From Mugil cephalus (taxonomy: Eukaryota > Chordata > Actinopteri > Mugiliformes > Mugilidae), in contig NC_061773.1 of assembly GCF_022458985.1 (NCBI RefSeq), forward strand, positions 936,001 to 1,000,000: DNA of 64,000 nt, written 5' to 3'. Position 1 is the first letter of the stretch; every line of letters begins with the position of its first letter. The notes beneath the pieces are model-generated. The model was not told the DNA's origin. It did no database searches and saw only the letters and a list, made by a program, of their open reading frames with translations. This document shows positions 26,601-36,785 of this stretch, in pieces. The position numbers and the translations under genes are program-made.

Positions 26601-27760
26601 CTGCCTCTCAGTGAGGTGGACGATGTGCTGAGGAGGGCCAATGATACAGAGTACGGCCTGGCATCGGGTGTTTTCACTCAAGACATCAGCAAAGCTCTCT
26701 ATGTCAGTGAAAGACTCAACGCTGGCACTGTTTTTGTCAACACCTACAACAAGACTGATGTGGCCTCACCGTTTGGAGGTTTCAAGCAGTCTGGATTTGG
26801 CAAAGACCTTGGTAAGAAAAGTTGTAGTTTACTAAAGCTTGTTATATACTCCGCAAGAAGCGAGAAATTTGTTCCTCTTCTTGAGGTAGGCAAGAACATA
26901 GTCTGCTAAGGCCAGGTCATTTGTACTTCACAAGAAACTCAAGTGCTGAACTCTAATCCTCAAAGGGACCTTCCACTGTCAGACAAAACACCACTCTACA
27001 TGAATACAATGAAATTATACATGTCACATGTGAATAGTACAAAAGATAAAAAGATAATAAAAGAAACCTGGGGGTAAAAGCTGTTTTTAAGTCTATTGAT
27101 CTTGTTTTGGGTGGCACAGTATTGTGGTGGTTAGTACTGATGCCTCATAGCAAGAAGATTGTGTGTTCAAATCCATTGGCATAGGCCAAACAGGGCCTTT
27201 CTGTGTGGCATTTGCATGTTTTCCCTGTGCCTGCCTGGGTTCTCTTCGGGTACTCCGAATTCCTCCCACTGTCCGCTGTGACTATGTGTACCCTAATTCT
27301 CACCCACTGACAGCTGGGGTAGCCTCCAGCCCCCTGCGACCCTTCCTTCTGTAACAACTGGTTACAGAAAATGAATGAATGGTCCTGCTTTTCAAGTCCA
27401 TGTATCTCCTCCCAGAGGGCAGAGAGTTTGTGTCTTTTAAAATTTTGCTTGCTCTTCAGACACATCTTGAGCTTGCAATGTCCTCCAGAGAAGGCAAAGC
27501 ATATCTGATGATTTTCTCAGCGTTTTTTTAATATTCTCTGTGATCCTCTTGCCAGCATACCATACAATTATGTAGTATGTCAGCACACTATAAATGGTGG
27601 AGCAGTAGAAAATCCTCAGCATACCTCAAAAACGTTGGCATCACAGGGTGCAATGTACAAAAGTAGTGTGGTGACTAATTCCATATTTACCATCACTCTC
27701 ACAGGACAAGAAGCTCTCAATGAATACCTGAAGACAAAGGCAGTGACCATCGAGTACTAA
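7912..27760 (+). CDS. aldh1l1: Cytosolic 10-formyltetrahydrofolate dehydrogenase (22 coding exons)
   Basis: The product converts 10-formyl-THF plus NADP+ to THF plus CO2 in the cytosol. Coding exons: 7912-8038, 8582-8816, 8895-9060, 11238-11339, 12072-12161, 12349-12483, 16283-16408, 16646-16737, 19707-19854, 19954-20073, 20263-20390, 22017-22167, 22262-22332, 22422-22527, 22610-22697, 22784-22877, 22964-23063, 23164-23262, 26088-26253, 26387-26492, 26612-26811, 27705-27760. All junctions are GT-AG and phases close to 901 aa, the family length. The N-terminal formyl hydrolase domain has His106 (YHPSLLP) and Asp142 (ADDGLDTG). The carrier domain has the likely phosphopantetheine Ser353 (KSGAASMD). 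The ALDH domain has Glu672 (LELGGKSP) and Cys706 (GENCIAAGR). The start [16 protein letters not shown] equals that of human ALDH1L1, with no mitochondrial presequence. Several C-terminal residues resemble ALDH1L2, and the frame stays open upstream of the ATG, so a targeting exon is not strictly excluded. Confidence 0.9.
10225..10565 (-). mobile_element. MITE copy in aldh1l1 intron 3
   Basis: In reverse orientation, with the shared TGTGTCAGGCTGCATCCTGC block, the CAGCAGAACACTGAATT block, and an end CTGATCAGTGTA that is one terminal repeat. Confidence 0.7.
13324..15340 (-). CDS. C2H2 zinc-finger protein nested in aldh1l1 intron 6
   Basis: Two coding exons on the minus strand, 15340-15142 and 14087-13324, join with a GTATGT donor and a TTTTAG acceptor to give 320 aa. 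Residues 1-66 form the leader seen in many teleost C2H2 proteins, with a [19 protein letters not shown] helix and an [10 protein letters not shown] segment. An acidic linker follows. Five C2H2 fingers lie at about residues 174-194, 207-227, 235-255, 263-284 and 292-313. Two TGE(R/K)P linkers join fingers 2-3 and 3-4. It is probably a nuclear DNA-binding regulator, but its target is unknown and I do not assign an orthologue. The gene sits wholly inside the intron between aldh1l1 exons 6 and 7. The intact reading frame and preserved intron argue against a processed retrocopy. A minus-strand AATAAA lies at 12972-12977. Confidence 0.85.
14428..14690 (-). mobile_element. MITE copy in aldh1l1 intron 6, near the zinc-finger gene
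   Basis: Begins TACACCGATCATGCATAACA, a terminal inverted repeat end, then ATTATGACCACCTTCC and CAGGCTGCATCCTGCTGGGG. It lies in the intron of the nested zinc-finger gene. It is internally deleted compared with full copies. Confidence 0.75.
16421..16510 (-). repeat. LINE 3'-end-like repeat with GATA tail
   Basis: AGATAGATAGATG followed by CTTTATTCATCCCAAACTGG is the usual 3' terminus of fish Rex1-type LINEs in reverse. It starts within about 15 bases of the exon 7 donor of aldh1l1. Confidence 0.5.
17613..17669 (+). repeat. (GT)n microsatellite
   Basis: About 28 TG units in aldh1l1 intron 8. Confidence 0.97.
17869..19297 (-). mobile_element. 5'-truncated L2-type (Maui-like) LINE, copy 1
   Basis: Minus-strand element in aldh1l1 intron 8. 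The 3' end is the ATTGAA repeat tail at 17869-17890, preceded by the GGCGCTATATAAATAAAA stretch. Upstream it encodes the C-terminal end of the reverse-transcriptase protein: [20 protein letters not shown], then [15 protein letters not shown] and [14 protein letters not shown], with a short deletion just after. Everything upstream is missing, as usual for target-primed insertion. It is very similar to copy 3 (56442-57548). Confidence 0.85.
21480..21900 (-). mobile_element. Rex1/CR1-like LINE reverse-transcriptase fragment
   Basis: In aldh1l1 intron 11. The minus strand reads [10 protein letters not shown] (the RT catalytic F/YADD motif), then [20 protein letters not shown] and [16 protein letters not shown]. 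The 3' side ends in a GATAA repeat at 21480-21500. Confidence 0.75.
23540..24790 (-). mobile_element. Degenerate Tc1-like DNA transposon
   Basis: In aldh1l1 intron 18. The minus strand encodes the Tc1 N-terminal helix-turn-helix part ([16 protein letters not shown], then [20 protein letters not shown]) at 24553-24233. After a frame change it continues with the catalytic part around 24281-24075 ([13 protein letters not shown], the DDE Asp region). The C-terminal third is interrupted by stops down to about 23,540. A TIR-like GTGGGAAAAAGTATTGAACA lies near 24,705-24,725 (minus). No matching left end was found. Confidence 0.8.
25749..26040 (-). mobile_element. Non-LTR retrotransposon 3' fragment with a 39-bp duplication
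   Basis: The minus strand reads [20 protein letters not shown] followed by [20 protein letters not shown], a C-terminal signature common in fish LINE proteins; the clade is uncertain. A 39-bp unit (13 codons) is tandemly duplicated at 25912-25989. It lies just upstream of aldh1l1 exon 19. Confidence 0.65.
26868..26902 (+). repeat. 35-bp direct repeat, copy in aldh1l1 intron 21
   Basis: Contains TTGAGGTAGGCAAGAACATA and matches 28120-28154 at 34 of 35 positions in the same orientation. Confidence 0.85.
27110..27385 (+). repeat. tRNA-type fish SINE in aldh1l1 intron 21
   Basis: An A box-like GTGGTTAGTACTG and a B box-like GTTCAAATCC head the element. The body has GGGCCTTTCTGTGTGGCATT and GGGTACTCCGAATTCCTCCC. 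It ends near ACAGAAAATGAATGAATGG. Confidence 0.75.
27388..27640 (-). mobile_element. Rex1-like LINE C-terminal fragment
   Basis: The minus strand encodes [20 protein letters not shown] followed by [18 protein letters not shown], the usual region after the RT core in Rex1-type elements. It abuts the SINE and lies just before the last aldh1l1 exon. Confidence 0.65.
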
Positions 27761-28119
27761 GTCACATCATGGACAGCAGGCAGTGATGTGTGTGAGAACA
27801 CTGACAGGACATACACAGGACATACACAGAGTGATAATGACTAGAATACTGTATGTGCCTTAACATGCTAACTGAACACATTGAGATGTTGTAGCCTTTC
27901 TAGTTTTCTAGAGTTATGACCCTGTTGCAGAATGTTTCTAGGTAGCCCATATGTAACTATGGAATTTAGTTACAATTTGTTTAATCAAACTATATTAATT
28001 TCTAATATGTCTTACATTGGGTCAGAAAAGTGTTAAGAAATGTAACATTTCCACTAACTGCTTTTGGTTATCAATGAAAGCTGTTGAGTATCTCATTGTT
28101 TGCAGGCCTATTCCTGGTC

Positions 28120-28154
28120 TTTGTTCCTGTTCTTGAGGTAGGCAAGAACATAGT
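28120..28154 (+). repeat. 35-bp direct repeat, copy in aldh1l1 3' flank
   Basis: Partner of 26868-26902. It lies in the likely aldh1l1 3' UTR, about 90 bases before the AATAAA at 28240. Confidence 0.85.
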
Positions 28155-28239
28155 TTAGATTCTAAAACTTTACATACTGATTTCACACAATCTTAACTTT
28201 ATCATCTTGTTCTGATGAATATAATCAGAGTTGCCTATA

Positions 28240-28245
28240 AATAAA
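28240..28245 (+). terminator. aldh1l1: Candidate polyadenylation signal of aldh1l1
   Basis: The first AATAAA I noticed after the stop codon at 27758-27760, giving a 3' UTR of about 0.5 kb. Confidence 0.5.
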
Positions 28246-28259
28246 CATGATCTGCAAGT

Positions 28260-29039
28260 ATATACTGTAAGTTCATCCTGTCGAGGGGTCTGTCCTAGAA
28301 ATACATACCTATAAAAACAGTCTGTCATTGAAGCTGACAAGAAGCAGGAAGAAAAGGTATATGTATCCTTGTGATTGAGACTTTTTTGTTTGTGAAAAGA
28401 AGCGTGGGGCTTATCAGAGCTAGTTGTCACAGGTATATCACAGGAAAGAATGACATCAGCGGGAGAAAACTTGAGCTGCTGACACAAAATAAAAAAAATA
28501 AATATGTGAAATGATGACTTGCTGTGTGATTGGGACAACAGCACTATAGGAGACATCTCCTAAGCCCACGTTATCTAGTGTAGCAAGGGATGGAGGACCC
28601 AGCGGAAAACACTAAAGAAAGGACAGGATCAGGCAACAAAATTACTTTAATAAAAACTCAAAAAACAGAACTTTAAATGCTGCAGGGTAATCCAAACATA
28701 CAAATTTGGAAGAAATTGAAGAAATTGAAAGAAAATGCAAAAGCTCAGGGTGAACCACAAGGGAAAAGTACATAAAGGTAACAACACAAGGGAAATATAA
28801 CACTTGAAAAGGAACAAAGGGAAAGTCAGAAAATAAATCTTTTGCATATGCTGCCTGTTTGGGCAGAGCCTCTGTGAGTCTCCTGAGGCTCGTCAGGGCC
28901 TCAAGGAAGAAGCTTACAAAATAAGGAAATCATAGCATGTTCAAAAGCAGTAAGAAGATAATAGATGCATCTCGGAAAGCTGTACTGACAGACTGGCGAG
29001 CAACAAAGGGAAACTGTCTTTCCCTTTGTGTACCCTCTG
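28260..29039. other. Spacer, nothing recognised
   Basis: AT-rich sequence between the aldh1l1 3' end and the full-length MITE. The minus-strand frames here have no domain. Confidence 0.35.
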
Positions 29040-29518
29040 TACACTGATTAATTAGCCACAATGTTAAAATCATTGACAGGCGAAGTAAATAACATTGACC
29101 ATCTTGTAACAAGACAGCATTCTGCTGGGAAACTTTTGGACCCGACATTCATTTCCGTGGATGCTACTTGGACGTGTACCACCCACCTAGATCAAACCAG
29201 ACACCTCCACCCCAATGACACTCCTTGATGGCAGCAACCATCTCCATTAGGATGCAGCCTGACACAGACACACACAAACACTTTGGGAACGCCTCAAAAA
29301 AACATGAAGAACAGCACAAAGTGCTGATCAAGTATTTGTGGGATGATCCACAGAGTCCCCTCCCCTGAACCCATAGGACCTAAAGGCCGCTACTAACCAC
29401 ATCCTGTTCCCAGACACCACAGGACACCCTCAGAAGACCAATGTCCATTCACTGATGAGTCACAAGGGAGACCTACAATATTAGGAAGGTGGTCATAATG
29501 TTATGCCTGATCAGTGTA
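29040..29518 (+). mobile_element. Full-length MITE, 479 bp
   Basis: Starts TACACTGATTAATTAGCCAC and ends GTTATGCCTGATCAGTGTA. The ends form an imperfect inverted repeat of about 30 bp (TACACTGATnAG...). There is no coding capacity. Same family as 54806-55276 and the partial copies listed. Confidence 0.85.
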
Positions 29519-30411
29519 TATATACACATGGGCAAGGACAGGTGAGGTCTGAAGAACACAAAGAGAAAAGACACAAGGCAAAACAGGTGAGTATAATCAA
29601 AGAGGTGGGAAAAGACAATAAAATAGGAAATGTGACTGTTTCGTGTGGCTGTCGAGATTTTTATGAACAAAATGAGGCCATGATAACAACAATGATCTTC
29701 CTAGATTAACCTGAGATTAACCTTAAAAACTTTGCTCGGGCTTGTCTTATATGTTCTGCACACACTAGTCGAATATGCTACCTGTATGTCAGTGTACGTG
29801 ACAGCCTACCATCTGGTTTTTGCACCGTGACTTCATGATGAACTGGTACTGAGCTGCATTGCCCTCTGCTGGACAACAACTGAATCGCACATCACACGAA
29901 AATAGGCGACATCAGTAGTCAATGCAATAAATAACGAAGGGTGCTTTCGCCCCCTCCACGGATGATCACAACTACGTGTTTTTGTGATCACGACCCATAC
30001 GCACATTTCATTGGAGCCTCCCTTCAACTGGGATGGGCACCATTATGCAGGAGCGAGTGACGCAAAGATGCCCGGAGAGAGTTCCCACCAAGGAGAGAGA
30101 ATGGAAGAAGAAGACATCGTGGAGCATCAACAGGCTTAATGTGGCTAGGTAACGTCAGATATTATTAGCCCGTAATACAGTAATAGTGGGTGGAGACTGC
30201 TGTCCTCTGGGTGGCTGGCTATTGGTGTGTGGCACCCTGTGGTGTGTTAAAGCTCTTGTGTGTATGAACACATGACAAAGAAGACCGCCATTTTTGTCCT
30301 GCAAACGGCCGCCTATGTTATTGTTTCTATATTCCAATGTAGCCTGTGGTCGTACGCACCGGGCCAATTTCCCGGTTTAATTTTTAATATTTTTGTTCTT
30401 CAAGCAACAGA
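29519..30411. other. Spacer and putative fam217b 5' region
   Basis: A GC-richer patch at about 29,990-30,150 may hold the first untranslated exon of fam217b, since GGCTAG|GTAACG at about 30,145 is a possible donor. No TATA box stands out. Confidence 0.3.
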
Positions 30412-32287
30412 ATGGGAAGGCGGCAGTCTCAGAGGAAGTCTCCACAGCCTGAGTACATGCTCCCGAGTCAGGAAAATAATCATGACAAAGTAAGTGTGCG
30501 ATTCCTGTACTGTAATGCACCTGTGCAATTGGCAAATAAACAGTATTCTATTCTAATAAGTTAAAATTGAAAATATATTATTTTTAGAAACTTGAATAAT
30601 TTGCACATATGATTTACATGTAGCACCGATAGTTTACATGGTGTTACACCTACCCTTTCCTTTCATTATGGTTGAAATCATTTGCTGTATTATTTATGAC
30701 TTAAAATTGGTTATTTTCTGGAAACGGTGGGTGAATTTGCTTTAAAGGTAATAAATTTCACCAATTACTTGTAGTTGTAGTAATTACAATTTGATGCAGT
30801 GTTTGTTTGTGATGTATCTGCAGCAAAGAAGAAAGCACAAGCCCAACACCTCGTCGACCAAACACTATACTCCACAGTACAGGTGAAATCACTGTTTGTG
30901 CTGACTTTGTGCAAGTTTGGGCTGGCTGGGTGCTGAGATAAAAACATTTACTTGTCTTTGCAGTGTTCAGGGAACCTCAGAGTCCATGTATCATCTTGTG
31001 TGCCCTGGAGAGGATGGGATGGACCCCAGTGTGCAGCCAACGTGTCCGGGTGCCAGCAGCAGAGAGCACAAGCACACCGGTCTGAGAAGGAGCAGGTACA
31101 CAGAGGCCTCCCCCTCCCACCAGCAGTCTGGTTCAAGCACTAATCTCCTGGAAAGAGACGACCCAAAACTGAAGATTGGAGGTCTGAGCAGAAACGAGGA
31201 GGAGGACACTGACACTGACTTGTCTGAGTCAGAAAGACTTCCTGCATCACCTTCTGTTCGTGTTCCTCCACAGCTCAAGGTCAGGCCAGAGGTCACTGAG
31301 GCAGAGGACTGCTCCTTTCACAGCATCTGGACCAAAGGCCAGGGACGTGGTGGTTATGAGTTCCCAGACTTCCTCCCTCCTCCTTTTAATTCATGGAGCC
31401 TCAGTCAGCTGGCTCTTTTCTACAACATGGAGGGCCGGGGGGCCTCTCGGCCCAGACCTGTTGGGCCTTTGGAAAGGTACCTGGAGAGACTGCTGCAGCT
31501 AGAGTGGTGTCAGATCCAGACTGTCCAAGAGGAGAGTGGGAAGTCAGCTGTTTCAGAACTTATATCCAGTTGCCACAGGTCACCTGCTGCTGCTTCATCA
31601 CGCCTCAGCTCTCCCAAGTGCATCCTACAGTGTCAGCGTGCCTTCCCCCTTACATTCCTCTCCTCTCTGTCCAGTCACTCTGCCCTGCTCTTGGGCTGTG
31701 CCTGCACACTCTGCCGATCGCGCTACTCCCACTGTATAATGTCATGCTGTCGCTCCACTCACAGCCACACCCGTCAGTCCAGAGTGAGTCCCATGCTGGA
31801 GTGCAGCAAGCAGCCCATGCTGCTCCCCAAAAGAAGCTACAGTGAGACCCGGGTACACTCCTCAGACAGCAGCTCCTGCACTCAGAGGTCCAACAGCCCT
31901 GTGAGAACGAACATCCACCTGAGGAGAATGCAAGCTTCAGGAAACATGCGTACCCCAGTCCAAGGTGCTACTACCAGGCCTCCTTCCACTGCCAGGAAGT
32001 CCAGTGATGGTGGTGGTAAAGTGGAGGAGAGAGACTACTGGAAAAGAGGGTTTAGGAGGAGCGGCTCAGAGCATAGGAGAGGTGGAGTAGAAAGACAACA
32101 GAATGGATCAGAGAAAAGAAGGAGTGGCTCTGAGTGCAGAAAAGGAGAGTGTAGAAGAGCAGCTGAGTTTAAGGAACAGGAAATAAAACCAGACGCTGTC
32201 ACTGCAATAATGGATAATTTACCTGGGTCCAAATATTCACCTACACAGAGGCCGAGCAAGCCAAAACAAGTTGAATTTCTTACATAA
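30412..32287 (+). CDS. fam217b: FAM217-family protein (FAM217B-like)
   Basis: Three coding exons, 30412-30489, 30824-30882 and 30964-32287, splice in phase to give 486 aa. The ATG at 30412 directly follows a CAACAG acceptor-like site, so an untranslated first exon upstream is likely. The family signature lies early in exon 3: a PPPFNSWSL segment, then LALFYNMEGRG, then GPLERYLERLLQLEWCQ. This block is shared by FAM217A and FAM217B, proteins of unknown function. Downstream is a Cys-rich patch (GCACTLCRSRYSHC) and a basic C-terminus with degenerate RRSGSE repeats. The predicted protein is longer than human FAM217B (about 383 aa). The B assignment is by resemblance only. Shorter open frames overlapping exon 3 are shadows. 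Confidence 0.8.
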
Positions 32288-33570
32288 GAAAGTTATGTGC
32301 AACCTGAATGCCACAGCTTCAGACATGAGTATGAATGGACATTTTTACTCCGTCTTTGATAAACGGGTTCACTAAAGGTGTAGCAATATTGTTTATGTCC
32401 TGTTATAGTTATGCATATTTTTTTAATTTTCTAATGTTTGTTGTCATGTTTTTTTTTCTGTAGTGGTCAATTCAACACAGTAGTGTTCAACTGAATGCAG
32501 CTGCTCACACGACTGATTGTGCTAAAACAACAAAAAAAAGCCTTCTTTTTTGATATTGATTTAAGTTGGTCCAGCAAGGTCAGTCAGCACAATACATATG
32601 TAGACATTTGTATAATATATTTTTCAACACTTCAGGCTTTCTAGTAATGTGAATGTAAAAAAACAAAACAAAAGAAAAACAAAGAAGGCTTTTACTGTAA
32701 CTGATTTTTTTACTTTTTTTTTGGTGCTGTTACTCAAATCAGAAAATTGACAAAGTTAAGTAAAGACATTTCAGCGAAAAAGAAAGTAGAGAAAATGTAT
32801 TGCATCCTGCTACTGACATGATACGAACAGCTCCAAAACCAACAAACAACATTTATTTGGTGGTCAAATCATAGCCTATTATGTTTACAGTGTGTGACAT
32901 CAGCTCGTTAAGTTCCTGCTCTAGGGCCTTAACATAAAGTGGACATAGATAACAGAGTTACAAAAGTAAAGGTGAGAGATGGTGAGGCTTATGCTAATAA
33001 CTAATCCAGGCCTTAACTCATAAGGTGTGGTCAATCAGGCTCATTAGGTGCATGCACCACCCAAAGACAACCAGACATGTGCCAAAGCTCTCGTCTTCGC
33101 TTATGTGCAGAGGGTTTTTTTTTTTTGAAAAAAAAAAAAAGAAGAAAATATGGCATCGACAAGAAGTTACGATTTTGGGGTGTTTATTTCTCTAACTCCC
33201 AAGACAGTGAGAATTTTATTTATTCTTTACAAAACAGTGGATATTCAAACTGCTGAAATAGGCTCTTCATTAACTAAAAAAACATGAAATGGCTGCACAG
33301 CAAAAATCAGCATACTCAAATCAACACTATCAGAGTTAATCTCCACACTTGCAAAGTGTCTGTATGGGTCCACGCCACAGTGTCAATTTGACTCTTTTTG
33401 AAGTGTTGGTAACTCCCAAAGTGTTATTATTGACTCATAGTTAAAATATATAATAGCACTACTCAGTACTAACAGTGTTAGTTTCTCTCAACAGTAGTGT
33501 ATAGTGTTATCCCAAATTTTCCCCCACAAATTTAGCTTCTTTTAATACACATTATCAGGAATCCAACAGC
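32288..33570. other. fam217b 3' flank and spacer
   Basis: AT-rich, with mononucleotide runs and, at about 33,310-33,500, repeated AGTGTTA/AACACT strings typical of fish repeats. No gene seen. Confidence 0.35.
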
Positions 33571-33574
33571 ACTA

Positions 33575-33680
33575 AGTCAAGTTTAATATAGAACACATAT
33601 AGTAGGTAAGGGCTCCCTACTTAAGCTCTCCATCAGTTTGGGGGTCCATGCTCTGAAAAACGTTGAAGACCTCTGGATTA
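33575..33680. repeat. hAT-end-like repeat, copy 1
   Basis: GTTTAATATAGAACACAT, then CTCTCCATCAGTTTGGGGGT and CTGAAAAACGTTGAAGACC. It matches 40230-40335 in the same orientation. The GGGGGTCC...CTGAAAAACGTTGA string resembles hAT-type MITE ends. Confidence 0.6.
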
Positions 33681-34659
33681 GTGAAAACAATATTCAGTTG
33701 CATCAGGTGACCTCTCCCGCCATGTGCCATTAAAGCCTCTTTGGCCTGGCAGGGGAGCGAGGAGGACGACTCAGTGTCTGCGGTAAGCGGTCTGCAGTGC
33801 AAAACGTATGTGCAGAACGGCAAATGTGCACCCTCGCACGGACTGCAGGAACTGTGGTGTGGTGAGTGTGTGTGTGTGTGTGTACCATTGAGATAAAATT
33901 CCGTTGTGCATGCGCTGTGCTCCTTGTTGTAATGGACAGTGTCATTCAGAAACCAAGTTTTTGTCACGGCCAACATCTACTACAGTTGAAAACTTGTATG
34001 ACATCCTGAAAGTCATTCAGGAAACATGTACAAATATGCTTATAGGATAAATATTCAATACATAAAACATTCATGTTATAGAATGCACACAGACTCTTAT
34101 CTTTGAGTCGAGGGCTTTGAGAAACATAAAAATCATGTGAAATGCTACTGCAGCTACTTTGATACAAGGTCCTACAGCAGGGGTGTCCAAACAGTTTTTC
34201 TTGACAAACACATCAATTAATGTTTAATGTCAGCTTTAATTGACTGAATTTACGAGGTAAATTGACTTATTAACATATGAGAACTGTGTGTATATTTTTA
34301 ACTCGCCTGTAATAGGCAGATAGGCATATGTGAAGGATTTTCAAAAAGATGGCTGTTGGCCATTCTGGTTCTCAATCTAAAGCCCCATATGCACGCGATT
34401 AGTTTTACCAATTCTCTTTGTTGTGGTCTCTTGCCACCTGCTCCTTACTCTGAATTTGTAGCCGAATTGTCTGAGTTGTTATGTGATTTAGTGCTTACAA
34501 CATATAAAGTCAATAGCTGACTTTAACATCCATGACATTTAACAGTCTCAGCTCTTCATTTATGTCATTATTAGATTCAATTGGCTTTTTTCATAATGTA
34601 AATGTATCAACTTACTGTTTTAATTAATACCTACATATTAAATCAGATAATCTCATCTT

Positions 34660-36785
34660 TATTAACAGGATATGTGCCTGAGTCTTTTACAACTGATGTA
34701 ATTAAACCTTTACTTAAAAAAACCACTCTTGATCCAGATGTTTTAGTAAACTAAAAGCCAATTTCCAACCTTCCGTTTATTCTGACAAAACAGAAATTGT
34801 ATTTGGCTTAGAGATTTACTATCTAATCACCTGGTTTCGTTGGATGACATTACCTTGGCCTCCAGTACTACTGTGAAAAACCTTGGAGTTATATTTGACA
34901 AGGATATGTTCTTTAATTCTCACATAAAGCAGGCGGCCAGGACTGCTTTCTTTCACCTGTGTATTATTGTCAAAGTTAGGAACATCCTTTCTCAGAGTGA
35001 TGTGTTCATGCATTTGTGTCTTCCAGGCTGGATTATTGTAACTCGTTACTGTCTGGCTCCAAAGAGCTCTTTAAAAAGCCTCCAATTGATTCAAAACGCT
35101 GCAGCAAGAGCACTGACAGGAATTAGCAAGAGAGATCATATTACTCCAGTATTAGCTTCTCTTCATTGGCTCCCTTTAAAATCTAGAATTGAATTTAAAA
35201 TCCTCCTCCTTACATACAAGGCCTTGAAAGGCCTAGCTCCATCATATCTGAAAGACCTCATAGAACCATACTGTCCCAACTAGGGATGTCACGATTACAG
35301 TTTTCCTTAGTATGATTATTGTCAGAGAATTTATCCTGATATTACGATAATCACGATTATTATGTGTTGACTGATTTCACAAATCTATTCATATGTAAAA
35401 TCACATGAACACTCCTTAAATGTCTTAAAGTTTCCTTTATTTCTATCTTTTGATGCCGAAATACAGCTATATTGTATGATCCAATTGTATGATCCAATAT
35501 TTGGATTTGTAAACAGATACACCTGAGCAAAAAGAAAACCACTTGATGAAACGTCGGATAATTTAATGTGTAGCATCGGTCACCACCATCATGTGATATT
35601 GTCAACAGACCAGCGTGCAGTGAGAACGCCAGCGCTCAAAAGAGATAAATGATAAACAGACACGGACATGTGATGTTAAACTTCTGGGCCACAATAACGT
35701 TCTTCATTGATAAACTGAGCGCCGTCCAGTGGATAGAGACACTTGAGGAAGTTTAAAAAAGTAGTCAATGGTAACTGGTAGATAAAGAACCCCAAAGAGT
35801 AGCTGAGCAAGATAGTTACCTGTTGTTTACCTTAGTAGTCGCGAGTACCTGAGACATTTGAAGGAGTGGCGGCTAGGATTTAGGAATGGTGACCCGCCAC
35901 TCCTAAATGAATGTAGAGGAAACACTGCGTGGGTGTTGCATGACTTAGCATGACCCTAGTCCCAACAGATCATTACAATCTCAAAGTGCAGGTCTACTTC
36001 TGGTTCCTAGAGTTTCAAAAAGTAGAATGGGAGGTCGAGCTTTCAGCTATAAGGCTCCTCTCCTGGGAGGCAGACACCGTCTCTAATTTTAAGGTCAGGC
36101 TTAAGACTTTTCTTTTTGACAGAGCTTATAGTTAGAGCTGGACTTAACCATCCCTTAGCTATGCTGCTATAGGCCTAGGCTGCAGGAGTCCTCTGGCACT
36201 AAGCTCCTGTCCTCTTATCTCTTATAATTTATTTTCTATTACTAACCACTGTGTCTCCCTCTCTCTCCTCCCCTCCCCCTCCATCATCTTGTGAGGGTCT
36301 CCGGTCTGGAGTGCTGTATATCTGAGCTGCAGAGAGAACCTACATCTGTTGTCGTGGTCTCATCAACCTGCCCAGTCTTAATGTCCTCCTCCAGTTGTCC
36401 ACTCCTACCTGGATGAACAATTCTCCAACCTGCCCATGAATCCTCTTATACTCTCAAACTGTCACATAAGATCATCAGCTGTATCTTGTCTTATTAGATT
36501 CTACATGTTTCCTTCAGTTTGGTGTATGTATCTATGACAGAAGTTTGTTTATCTTGTTTCTCCTGCTCTTCTTTTCTCTCTATCTTCTCTGTTTCTAACC
36601 GACTGGCCTTCAGCAGATGGGTCCCTCCTTATGAGCTGGGTTCTGCTCAAGGTTTCTTACTACTAAAAGGGAGTTTTTCCTTGCCACCGTCGCCCTCAGG
36701 CTTGCTCTGGAGGTTTCAGGTTGGTTTTTGTATTGTATACACTATATTTGTATACACTATATTAATAAAATTGAATTCAGTTGAA
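34660..36785 (+). mobile_element. L2-type (Maui-like) LINE, copy 2, split by a hAT-type insert
   Basis: Plus-strand element. An upstream part encodes PESFTTDVIKPLLKKTTLDP and a PISNLPF piece of the RT core, then skips to the C-terminal part at about 34,785 ([40 protein letters not shown]), so a large internal RT segment is deleted. The coding part is interrupted at 35,281-35,958 by another element and resumes with LKTFLFDRAYS. The 3' UTR matches copies 1 and 3 and ends TTGAATTCAGTTGAA. This copy is more diverged than copies 1 and 3. Confidence 0.85.
35281..35958. mobile_element. hAT-type non-autonomous element inside L2 copy 2
   Basis: A 678-bp insert starts TAGGGATGTCACGATTAC and ends CATGACCCTA, with short terminal inverted repeats (TAGGG/CCCTA). 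It is flanked on both sides by GTCCCAAC (35273-35280 and 35959-35966), an 8-bp target duplication typical of hAT elements. L2 copies 1 and 3 show the uninterrupted site. It carries no transposase domain. Confidence 0.88.

Noticed and set aside
31393-31845. 150-codon open frame on the plus strand overlapping fam217b exon 3
   Set aside because: Different frame from the recognised FAM217 coding exon, no domain, composition explained by the real frame.
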